From: Ruminococcaceae bacterium UBA7067
GTDB taxonomy: Bacteria > Bacillota > Clostridia > Oscillospirales > Acutalibacteraceae
Assembly: GCA_002493755.1 (NCBI GenBank)
Contig: DKZT01000004.1
Coordinates: 1-5,006, forward strand
Direction: 5' to 3'
Length of the DNA: 5,006 nucleotides
Part shown: positions 1 through 4,997 of the stretch, in pieces
How the letters are laid out: every line of letters starts with the position of its first letter
Position numbering within the stretch: position 1 is the stretch's first letter
Translations under genes and position numbers: made by a program
Notes under the pieces: model-generated
Database searches by the model: none
What the model was told of the DNA's origin: nothing
Seen by the model: only the letters and a program-made list of their open reading frames with translations

Positions 1-54
1 CAGTTTAATCAATAACTGATATTTTTTAGCCACAAGTGTTACAAAAATGCTTGA

Positions 55-351
55 CCACAACACTACTGCGACCGTATTGCCGAGGGTGAAACCCGAAACT
101 GTCAGGACTTAGCCGCACAGGAAAACTACAAAAAGAAAATGGCGGACAATGCCGCCATTGGGTTGTATCAAAAGTATTACAAGCGTTATGCCGCCCGTGT
201 TCGTGTAAGACAGATTAAAGAGCCCGATTTCAAAAAGTGGAAATATCAGGCGATGACAAAGCGTGACGAATGCTCCGACGGCAACATCACCCTTGCGGAG
301 TTTGAAGAATGGCTTGAGGGCAGCTTTCCGAATAGGAAGAAGAAAGAATAG
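55..351 (+). pseudogene. C-terminal remnant of a DUF6076-like protein
   Basis: Read in frame from position 55, this encodes about 98 residues beginning PQHYCDRIAEGETRNCQDLA and ending FPNRKKKE. YCDR followed by a Cys (RNCQDL) and a long basic helical tail with KRDEC resembles the C-terminal part of DUF6076-type proteins, which are common on clostridial mobile elements; I name the family from memory. The frame is blocked upstream by TGA at 52-54 and TAA at 13-15, and the expected upstream CxxC half of the zinc motif is absent or badly decayed. The first internal ATG (139) has no Shine-Dalgarno sequence and lies mid-domain, so a genuine 70-aa gene is unlikely. I read this as a decayed gene end. 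An active short ORF from 139 is the less likely alternative. The gene's function is unknown. Confidence 0.6.
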
Positions 352-383
352 CCATTTTTTGTCAATAAACAACCGATTTTTCC

Positions 384-417
384 AAGCGGAACTGTAACAA
401 AAGCAGTTCCGCTTTTA
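384..417 (+). terminator. Intrinsic terminator after the DUF6076-like remnant
   Basis: A perfect 11-bp stem is formed by AAGCGGAACTG (384-394) and CAGTTCCGCTT (404-414), with a 9-nt loop and a T-rich tail running through 417 and on into AT-rich sequence. It lies 33 nt beyond the stop at 351 and about 40 nt before the next promoter. It therefore separates the upstream remnant from the operon that starts at 530. It probably survives from the original gene end. Confidence 0.85.
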
Positions 418-458
418 TAATATTTTCCAAGCTTTCCTTTATAAATCCGCAATAATCC

Positions 459-487
459 TTGATTTTAAGACTAAAATATGCTATACT
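459..487 (+). promoter_or_regulatory. Sigma-A promoter with extended -10 for the six-gene operon
   Basis: The -35 box is TTGATT (459-464), the spacer is 17 nt, and the -10 box is TATACT (482-487). TG at 479-480 gives an extended -10 (TGCTATACT). Transcription should start near 494-495, about 35 nt before the ATG at 530. It is the best promoter in the window and the only strong one ahead of the 530-4292 genes. Confidence 0.8.
462..477. promoter_or_regulatory. Candidate operator: inverted repeat between the -35 and -10 boxes
   Basis: ATTTTA (462-467) and TAAAAT (472-477) form a perfect inverted repeat around AGAC, lying almost wholly in the promoter spacer. A second short inverted repeat, TATAC (482-486) with GTATA (494-498), covers the -10 box and the predicted start point. 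A repressor bound at either would block RNA polymerase. The small HTH protein encoded just downstream is the obvious candidate, but AT-rich DNA yields such repeats by chance. Confidence 0.35.
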
Positions 488-529
488 AAAACTGTATAAT
501 TATATCTGCCCGAAAGTGAGGATAATTTA

Positions 530-718
530 ATGGATTCCAACATCGAACGCTGGTACTCAATGAAAGAAATTTGCGAATACCTCGGAGTCAGCCGTGACAC
601 CGTACTCGCTTGGATAGAAAAAAGAAATATGCCCGCCGCAAAAATCGGTCGCCTTTGGAAATTCAAGGTCAGCGAAGTAGATGCTTGGATGAAATCCGGC
701 GTTGCGGCGGATAAGTAA
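530..718 (+). CDS. Excisionase-family helix-turn-helix DNA-binding protein
   Basis: This is a 62-residue protein made almost entirely of one HTH_17/excisionase-type (MerR-like winged) DNA-binding domain. WYSMKEICEYLGVSRDTVLAW (residues 8-28) gives the helix-turn-helix, and the wing follows as PAAKIGRLWKF (residues 35-45), then the V-D-A-W terminal helix (residues 50-53). The length is normal for the family. The start at 530 is supported by AGTGAGG (515-521), 8 nt upstream, and by the promoter at 459-487. It is the first gene of the operon; the next gene starts 18 nt after its stop. Such proteins act as excisionases or as small transcription regulators. I also associate close relatives with the front of restriction loci in Clostridia. 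No integrase is visible here, so a regulatory role, possibly autoregulation at 462-498, is the better guess. Confidence 0.85.
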   Translation: MDSNIERWYSMKEICEYLGVSRDTVLAWIEKRNMPAAKIGRLWKFKVSEVDAWMKSGVAADK

Positions 719-722
719 GTTT

Positions 723-727
723 AGGAG
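723..727 (+). promoter_or_regulatory. Ribosome binding site that sets the start at 737
   Basis: AGGAG at 723-727 lies directly against the upstream ATG at 728, which leaves no room for initiation there. It is 9 nt from the ATG at 737. The protein therefore most likely begins MGFIESY rather than MYNMGF. Confidence 0.75.
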
Positions 728-736
728 ATGTATAAT

Positions 737-1222
737 ATGGGTTTTATTGAATCGTATAAACATCTTGAAAAACTATGCGGCGAAGTATTAAATGACGATA
801 GGCGTATATCCGCTTATATTGATGAAATGATAAATACTCCCCGTGGTTCTTATCTTGTAAGAGGTTGGGATGATGACCTAAAACAACTGAAACACTACCG
901 TTGGGTTAGAAATCAAATAGCACATGAACCTGATTGCACCGAGCAAAACATGTGTGAACCGTGTGATACTGTGTGGCTTGACGATTTTTATTCACGCATA
1001 ATGAATCAAACCGACCCTCTCGCTTTATATTCTAAAGCCACCAAGCCTCGTCAGGCTCAAAAACCGGTACAAGCTCATAAGCCGGAATCCCATACATACA
1101 CTTATTCTCAGCCGACTTCTAATCATAGAAAATCATCCCCACAGGCTGCCGGTTATATGACATTTTTAGTAGGTATTGTAATTATTGTAGTTGCAATCGT
1201 TATAATTTCAGGAATATTATAG
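737..1222 (+). CDS. HEPN-like protein with C-terminal membrane anchor (DUF6548-like)
   Basis: This is a 161-residue protein. Residues 1-98 are predicted helical and contain KHYRWVRNQIAHEPD, in which R58-N-Q-I-A-H63 fits the R-x4-H signature of HEPN domains. Many HEPN domains are metal-independent RNases of toxin-antitoxin and abortive-infection systems, while others are non-catalytic. Three Cys follow (C67, C73, C76). A polar Pro/Gln/Lys/Ser/His-rich linker (about 100-138) leads to one strongly hydrophobic segment (about 140-161, MTFLVGIVIIVVAIVIISGIL) at the extreme C-terminus. There is no signal peptide, so a tail-anchored cytoplasmic domain is likely. I recall similar clostridial proteins annotated as DUF6548, but I am not certain of the number. 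The fic gene follows after 20 nt. The HEPN assignment rests on the motif and helical context, not on a profile search. Confidence 0.75.
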   Translation: MGFIESYKHLEKLCGEVLNDDRRISAYIDEMINTPRGSYLVRGWDDDLKQLKHYRWVRNQIAHEPDCTEQNMCEPCDTVWLDDFYSRIMNQTDPLALYSKATKPRQAQKPVQAHKPESHTYTYSQPTSNHRKSSPQAAGYMTFLVGIVIIVVAIVIISGIL

Positions 1223-1242
1223 TTCGATTTTGGAGGTGCAAT

Positions 1243-1848
1243 ATGGCACTTGAAAATAAATTAGGGCTGACAAGCTCTGCCGACCTTGCCCGTGAAGAAG
1301 AACGAATCAGCAAGAAAAAGGCTGCTGAACTTTTTGAAAAAGGTGTTTTAGATAATCTTCCTGTCGGCAAGTTTTCTACATTGCAGGCAATCCATAAATA
1401 TCTCTTTGAGGACATTTACGACTTCGCAGGCGAACTCAGAACAGTCAATATTGCAAAGGGAAATTTCCGCTTTGCCCCCTTAATGTACTTGCAGGCGGCA
1501 CTTGAGAACATTGATAAAATGCCGCAAGCGAACTTTGATGAGATAGTAGAAAAATATGTTGAAATGAATATCGCCCATCCGTTTCGGGAGGGTAACGGTC
1601 GCAGTGCCCGCATTTGGCTCGACCATATTTTGAAAAATGAAATAGGCAAAGTAGTGGACTGGAGCAAGGTGGATAAGGAAGATTATCTGCTCGCAATGGA
1701 GCGCAGTCCGATTAAAGATGTGGAAATCAAAGTGTTGCTAAAAGGTGCGCTTACAGACGAAATTAGTAGCCGTGAGGTCTATATGAAAGGTATCGACCAC
1801 AGCTACTACTATGAGGGTTATACAACCTTTAAGACGGAAGAATTATAA
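1243..1848 (+). CDS. fic: Class III Fic protein AMP-transferase with C-terminal self-inhibitory motif
   Basis: This is a 201-residue single-domain Fic enzyme, which transfers AMP from ATP to hydroxyl side chains of target proteins. The catalytic motif is complete: H112-PFREGNGR-120 followed by R123 (HPFx[D/E]GNGRxxR). The flap region is at about NIAKGNFRFAPLMYL (69-83), and YDFAGELR (59-66) is typical of the fold. The C-terminus carries S187-YYY-E191-G192, the SxxxE(G/N) inhibitory helix that defines class III. The whole protein closely resembles N. meningitidis Fic, in which the enzyme self-modifies the Tyr after this Ser (Y188 here) and AMPylates DNA gyrase. By analogy the targets may be GyrB/ParE, but that is inference. 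GGAGG (1232-1236) lies 6 nt before the ATG, so the start is firm. All key residues are present, so the enzyme is probably active and autoinhibited. Confidence 0.93.
   Translation: MALENKLGLTSSADLAREEERISKKKAAELFEKGVLDNLPVGKFSTLQAIHKYLFEDIYDFAGELRTVNIAKGNFRFAPLMYLQAALENIDKMPQANFDEIVEKYVEMNIAHPFREGNGRSARIWLDHILKNEIGKVVDWSKVDKEDYLLAMERSPIKDVEIKVLLKGALTDEISSREVYMKGIDHSYYYEGYTTFKTEEL
1769..1845 (+). repeat. Direct repeat copy 1: 3' end of the intact fic gene
   Basis: This is the coding tail of the class III fic gene. It recurs in diverged form at 4297-4370. The best block is 1793-1845 against 4319-4370, with about 46 matches over 52 aligned bases plus one single-base gap (counted by eye), opening with the shared TCGACCACAGCT. 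The match continues upstream through 1769-1784 (13 of 16) with two small indels. The two copies bracket the three downstream genes. Confidence 0.85.
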
Positions 1849-1872
1849 GATTTTTTGAAAACGGGTGAAACG

Positions 1873-2892
1873 ATGACAGAAAAGAATAAAATCGACTTAA
1901 CAATCCAAGATGTAAATGATATTTCTCCATATGACGCATCTTACCCCGTCATGCTTCTTTCTAACGGTATTAAAAATGAGTTAGAACGAGCACAAATTGT
2001 TGCTCAAAGTATATATCAAACCGTCGTTAGAGAAATGCCGATATTAACACAAATTCATCAATCCATGGATAAAGGATTCCGTTATGTTGTTGATGCGTCT
2101 GAAAGTACATTAAAAGCAATTGAAAACGGAATGTTGAAACTCACACAGGAAAATGGAAAAACATATGCGCAGCTTCGTGTAGACGGAAAATATGGTTCAA
2201 AACTTCCTATCAAAAAAGAGGTTTTCCGTAATGGCATAGATCCTACACAAATGGCAAACGCTTTACAGATTCAAGCATTACAAGATCAAATACAAGATGT
2301 TGCAAACCAATTGATGCTGATTGATGGTAGTGTAAGAGAGGTTTTACAAGGCCAGCAGAATGACCGTATTGGTCTTTATTACAGTGGATTATCTCTCTTT
2401 CTTGAATCCCAAAAGATAGTATCTGCGTGCTTGAGAGAAGCACTGCAATCACAGGCATTGAGAGCATTAGCCGAAGCAACCTTTCAGTTAAAATTAACAA
2501 TGCAGTCCGATATTCAGTATATTAAGCAGAAAGAATACGAAAAAGCCAAGGGCAAACGAAAAGAATTGATAATAGAGCATATGAACAAAATTAACCAGTC
2601 CTTTGCTTTTATACATCAGGCAACTATACTACGAGCTGGAATCTATTGCGATATAGGTGAGCATGCTTCAATGGCAAGGGTGCTTGAAGAGTATTCTTAT
2701 TTCATTGATAACGATGTAGCAAAAAATGCTTTGTTATTATCACAGTATGATATAAATGACGATGGCACAGAAACCGGATTGTGGTTGTCTCGTAGTCAGT
2801 TGAAGTTAGATGTTACTGAGCTCAGTAGAGCGTTAAACAGTCCAAGCAAAACACTATATTTAGGAGTGGCACAGGAGGAAACTAAAGAATGA
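1873..2892 (+). CDS. Uncharacterised 339-aa soluble helical protein
   Basis: I do not recognise this protein. From the ATG at 1873 it has 339 residues, with no signal peptide or membrane segment. The N-terminal part (about 25-95) looks helical. A short possible strand region follows at about 97-118 (YAQLRVDGKYGSKLPIKKE), and then a long Gln-rich amphipathic helix, AMANA-like through QALQDQIQDVANQL (about 127-160). After QNDRIGLYYSGLSLFLES come further long helices with a basic stretch KQKEYEKAKGKRKE (218-231). I see no nuclease, ATPase or transferase motif. The ATG at 1873 has GGTGA (1864-1868) close upstream. A TTG at 1855 would add six residues but lacks a ribosome site. The stop overlaps the next ATG (ATGA), so expression is coupled to the zinc protein and the two products probably cooperate. 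It appears more AT-rich than the fic gene before it. Confidence 0.85.
   Translation: MTEKNKIDLTIQDVNDISPYDASYPVMLLSNGIKNELERAQIVAQSIYQTVVREMPILTQIHQSMDKGFRYVVDASESTLKAIENGMLKLTQENGKTYAQLRVDGKYGSKLPIKKEVFRNGIDPTQMANALQIQALQDQIQDVANQLMLIDGSVREVLQGQQNDRIGLYYSGLSLFLESQKIVSACLREALQSQALRALAEATFQLKLTMQSDIQYIKQKEYEKAKGKRKELIIEHMNKINQSFAFIHQATILRAGIYCDIGEHASMARVLEEYSYFIDNDVAKNALLLSQYDINDDGTETGLWLSRSQLKLDVTELSRALNSPSKTLYLGVAQEETKE
2873..2878 (+). promoter_or_regulatory. Strong ribosome binding site inside the preceding gene
   Basis: AGGAGG at 2873-2878 lies within the last codons of the 339-aa gene and 10 nt before the ATG at 2889. Together with the 4-nt ATGA overlap, it marks tight translational coupling of the two genes while allowing independent ribosome entry. 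Confidence 0.75.
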
Positions 2893-3197
2893 AACGAGTT
2901 AAAGGTTGCCTTAACAGTAATTGTGACGAATATAAAAAGACTTACTATAAAGTATCCGACGAATACTGTGTTAAGTGTGGCACTAAATTGAGCTATGTTT
3001 GTAAGCACCATAAGTGTTTCAAACAAATTCCTGATGATATTAAAGAAATATATTGTCCTGTTCATATTGCTGAACGAAAGGATAAGAAAGAAAAGCGAAA
3101 CGATGTTGTAAAGAAGATTGGCGGTGGCGCTGCTGCTTTTGGCACTTTTATTTTAGCTGCTGGAAAAATAGTAAATGATAGTTTAAAGAAAAAGTAA
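2889..3197 (+). CDS. Double zinc-site protein with C-terminal hydrophobic helix
   Basis: This 102-residue protein has two probable zinc sites: C7-x4-C12 with C27-x2-C30, and C38-x4-C43 with C56-x2-H59. H40 and H41 are additional possible ligands. A highly basic stretch, ERKDKKEKRNDVVKK (62-76), precedes a Gly/Ala-rich hydrophobic segment, IGGGAAAFGTFILAAGKIV (77-95), ending in KKK. The order is zinc domain, positive cluster, then a short membrane-inserting or glycine-zipper helix, which suggests a small membrane-associated adaptor or a pore-like or oligomerising helix. The family name is unknown to me. It starts inside the stop of the 339-aa gene and ends 12 nt before the second fic gene. The Cys/His pairs argue strongly that the frame is real. 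DNA or RNA binding by the zinc domains is possible but unproven. Confidence 0.85.
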   Translation: MKRVKGCLNSNCDEYKKTYYKVSDEYCVKCGTKLSYVCKHHKCFKQIPDDIKEIYCPVHIAERKDKKEKRNDVVKKIGGGAAAFGTFILAAGKIVNDSLKKK

Positions 3198-3209
3198 AGG
3201 GGTACCAAT

Positions 3210-4292
3210 ATGCCCGACAAGAATTGGCAATTTGAACTTGAAGAATATATAAAGCAGGGCGAGCCTGAAAGAGCCGAAAAAAGCGAAGCTTGGCAAACTG
3301 CTATCGGCTTGCAGGCGGTTGACGGGCTGAAAACCTCCGAATATTTGTTGGATACCGCAAAGGACCACATCGAGGGTAAAATATCCATCGATGAGGCTCA
3401 GAGGCGTATTCACAGCTATTACGAGCAGAGATCCACCCGTACAGAAACGGAAAACGAAACAAAGGAAGCAGATATTGTATCAGCAAGAATAACGAAGCTT
3501 TTGGGCGAAAAGGCGTTTCAGTTTTCTCCTGCTGAGTGGATAACCATTCACCGCAGATTGTTTGAAGGCGTATTTGACCACGCCGGACAAATTCGTCAGT
3601 ATAACATTTCCAAAAAGGAATGGATATTGAATGGCGAAACGGTTATCTACGCTGATTTTAACAGTATAAAAGATACTTTGGATTATGATTTTGCCACCGA
3701 AAAAAAGTTCTCCTATGAGGGACTGTCTGTGGAAGCATCAGTGAAGCACCTTGCAAAATTTGCATCGGATATTTGGCAGATTCATCCCTTTGGCGAGGGT
3801 AACACAAGAGCCACCGCCGTGTTTATGATTAAATATATGAAAACCTTTGGGTTCCGTGTCAATAACGATGCGTTCCGTGAGAACTCTTGGTATTTCCGTA
3901 ATGCATTGGTTCGAGCAAACTATAACGATTTGCAAAAAGGTATTCATTCCACCATAAAGTTTTTGGAATTGTTTTTCTCAAACCTTCTGCTCGGTACAAA
4001 TCATGAACTGAAGAACCGCTATATGCACGTTGATTTTGTGGATGAAAACGCTTCCCAAAGTGCCAAAAGTGAAACGCCAAAGTGCCAAATTGACACTTTG
4101 AAATGCACTTTAGAAGAACTTGCCGTGTTAGATTTAATAAAAAAGAACCCGTCTGTTAAGCAAACCGAACTTGCAGAACAAACAGGAAAGTCCGTCAGAA
4201 GTATAAAGCGCATTATTGACTCTTTGAAAGAGAAACAATATATCCGTAGAGTTGACGGCAAACGCTACGGCAAATGGGAAGTATTAGTGTAA
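3210..4292 (+). CDS. fic: Fic family protein with N-terminal VbhA-like region and C-terminal winged HTH
   Basis: This is a 360-residue three-part protein. Residues 28-71 (WQTAIGLQAVDGL, then HIEGKISIDEA) resemble the VbhA antitoxin fold that blocks Fic active sites, here fused in cis. Residues 87-265 form the Fic domain: LFEGVFDHAGQIRQYNIS, flap WILNGETVIYADF, and motif H192-PFGEGNTR-200. Residues 300-360 form a winged helix-turn-helix (VKQTELAEQTGKSVRSIKRIIDSL). The motif differs from the consensus: T199 replaces Gly, and the second Arg (position 203) is Ala. The antitoxin SxxxE motif appears as L34-QAV-D38. It may still AMPylate, use another nucleotide or be regulatory; the HTH suggests DNA binding. 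AAAGGGG (3196-3202) lies 7 nt before the ATG. The gene is last in the operon, and no clear terminator follows. Confidence 0.92.
   Translation: MPDKNWQFELEEYIKQGEPERAEKSEAWQTAIGLQAVDGLKTSEYLLDTAKDHIEGKISIDEAQRRIHSYYEQRSTRTETENETKEADIVSARITKLLGEKAFQFSPAEWITIHRRLFEGVFDHAGQIRQYNISKKEWILNGETVIYADFNSIKDTLDYDFATEKKFSYEGLSVEASVKHLAKFASDIWQIHPFGEGNTRATAVFMIKYMKTFGFRVNNDAFRENSWYFRNALVRANYNDLQKGIHSTIKFLELFFSNLLLGTNHELKNRYMHVDFVDENASQSAKSETPKCQIDTLKCTLEELAVLDLIKKNPSVKQTELAEQTGKSVRSIKRIIDSLKEKQYIRRVDGKRYGKWEVLV
4055..4111 (+). repeat. Cluster of AAAGTG/CACTTT hexamers in the Fic-HTH linker
   Basis: The 13-mer CCAAAGTGCCAAA occurs at 4055-4067 and 4077-4089. AAAGTG occurs at 4057, 4066 and 4079, and its complement CACTTT at 4094 and 4106. 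CAAAGTG (4078-4084) and CACTTTG (4094-4100) can form a 7-bp hairpin. The two 13-mers are 22 nt apart and so are read in different frames (QSAK versus PKCQ). This lies in the variable linker before the winged HTH. Confidence 0.7.
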
Positions 4293-4296
4293 TATC

Positions 4297-4370
4297 GCTG
4301 TGCGGTGTATATAAAGCTTCGACCACAGCTATATTACGAGGATTATACAACTTTTAAGGCGGAAGAATTG
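4297..4370 (+). pseudogene. Frameshifted remnant of a class III fic 3' end
   Basis: Directly after the second fic stop, this DNA matches the last 77 bases of the first fic gene (1769-1845). In frame from 4329 it reads LYYEDYTTFKAEEL, against YYYEGYTTFKTEEL at the end of the intact enzyme. A one-base deletion near 4331 breaks the frame, so the Ser codon of the SxxxE motif (AGC, 4327-4329) is out of phase with the Glu. No start, ribosome site or Fic motif accompanies it, so it cannot be functional. It records an earlier second copy of a fic gene or a recombination junction. The divergence shows that it is not a recent perfect duplication. Confidence 0.85.
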
Positions 4371-4383
4371 CAAAATTCCAAAG

Positions 4384-4396
4384 TATCAAATTGATA
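4384..4396. promoter_or_regulatory. Short palindrome overlapping a weak -35-like box
   Basis: TATCAA-A-TTGATA is a perfect palindrome. Its right arm doubles as a -35-like TTGATA (4391-4396), with a poor -10 (TCTTAT, 4414-4419) after 17 nt. It could drive the restriction gene remnant starting at 4515, but no better promoter confirms this and AT-rich DNA makes it weak evidence. Confidence 0.25.
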
Positions 4397-4500
4397 TTTC
4401 GGAATGATATGAGTCTTATTATCCCATATATATCTTATTCTCAAGCGCAGCTTTTGGGAATCGTTTGTGCGAAAATTGTGTGCTTTTAAGAAATAATAGC

Positions 4501-4506
4501 AAAGGA
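4501..4506 (+). promoter_or_regulatory. Ribosome binding site that sets the start at 4515
   Basis: AAAGGA at 4501-4506 overlaps the upstream ATG at 4506 and so cannot serve it. It is 8 nt from the ATG at 4515. The protein should begin MTIIEAIKEV, which also matches where HARE-HTH domains usually begin. Confidence 0.7.
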
Positions 4507-4514
4507 TGTTCATT

Positions 4515-4997
4515 ATGACAATAATTGAAGCCATAAAAGAAGTTTTAAAATCCGAACCAAAGGGGCTGTCTTCAGCAGAAATATATCAGAGAATAATTGA
4601 TCAAAATCTATATCAGTTTGGTGCCAAAAATCCGGTTGGTGTTGTAAATGGCGAAATAAGACGACATTGTATTGGACTTGATTTTCCTACTGCATATCCA
4701 GTTAAGCATTTTGCAATAGTAGGAAAAGAAGGAAAAAAATTAAAATTTATTGTTTGTGAAAATAATAAGTCGGGAAAGAGTGTTAAACAATCTCAAAACG
4801 TAATTGATGACAATACAGAGTTTTTGCCTGAGGAGAAAATTGCAAGCGCTATAGATGAACATCTGCAGCAAATCAAACAGCAATTATTGGATAATATAAT
4901 GTCAAATCATCCTGATTTTTTTGAGCAGTTAGTGGTTGAACTTTTGCTGAAAATGGGATATGGATACGATAAAAAATCTGGAATTGATGTGGTATAA
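4515..4997 (+). pseudogene. HARE-HTH/Mrr-type restriction protein, truncated
   Basis: From 4515 this encodes 160 residues. Residues 1-83 (IIEAIKEVLKSEPKGLSSAEIYQRI, then NPVGVVNGEIRRHC) form a HARE-HTH domain, a DNA-binding module fused to many restriction enzymes. A linker (84-105) and a helix (106-120) precede LLDNIMSNHPDFFEQLVVELLLKMGYGYDKKSG (124-156), the start of an Mrr-type PD-(D/E)xK nuclease, including the conserved F-E (E137). The frame then stops after GIDVV at 4997. A full Mrr domain needs about 100 more residues carrying the GxD and Q-x-K catalytic residues. Only nine bases follow in the window, and neither frame after the stop resumes recognisable Mrr sequence. It is probably inactivated by a stop or a deletion at the domain core. 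Intact relatives cut modified DNA (type IV restriction). Confidence 0.75.

Noticed and set aside
49..60. Possible third fic-tail remnant (GCTTGACCACA resembles GCTTCGACCACA at 4316-4327)
   Set aside because: The match is about 11 bases with one gap and does not extend convincingly on either side. The following bases are explained by the DUF6076-like coding sequence.
139..351. Stand-alone 70-aa gene starting at ATG 139
   Set aside because: There is no ribosome binding site. The same frame continues upstream with family-like sequence (YCDRIAEGETRNC) to a stop at 52-54, so it is the tail of a broken longer gene.
530..718. Excisionase of an integrative element
   Set aside because: There is no integrase gene or attachment site pair in the window. 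The gene leads an operon of Fic and HEPN-like genes, so a regulator is more likely.
1855..1872. TTG start at 1855 for the 339-aa protein
   Set aside because: It lies 6 nt after the fic stop with no Shine-Dalgarno sequence. The ATG at 1873 has GGTGA just upstream.
2749..2772. EF-hand-like DxNxDG (DINDDGTE) in the 339-aa protein
   Set aside because: The loop lacks the acidic residue at position 12 and no flanking EF helices pair with it. It is a single short coincidence.
3062..3388. Minus-strand open frame of 108 codons opposite the zinc protein and second fic gene
   Set aside because: It has no ribosome binding site, promoter or recognisable domain. It straddles two well-supported genes and their intergenic gap. 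Other minus-strand frames fail for the same reasons.
4442..4488. Terminator-like hairpin (AAGCGCA with TGTGCTT) after the second fic gene
   Set aside because: The arms are short, include a G-T pair and enclose about 30 nt, so this is not a credible intrinsic terminator.
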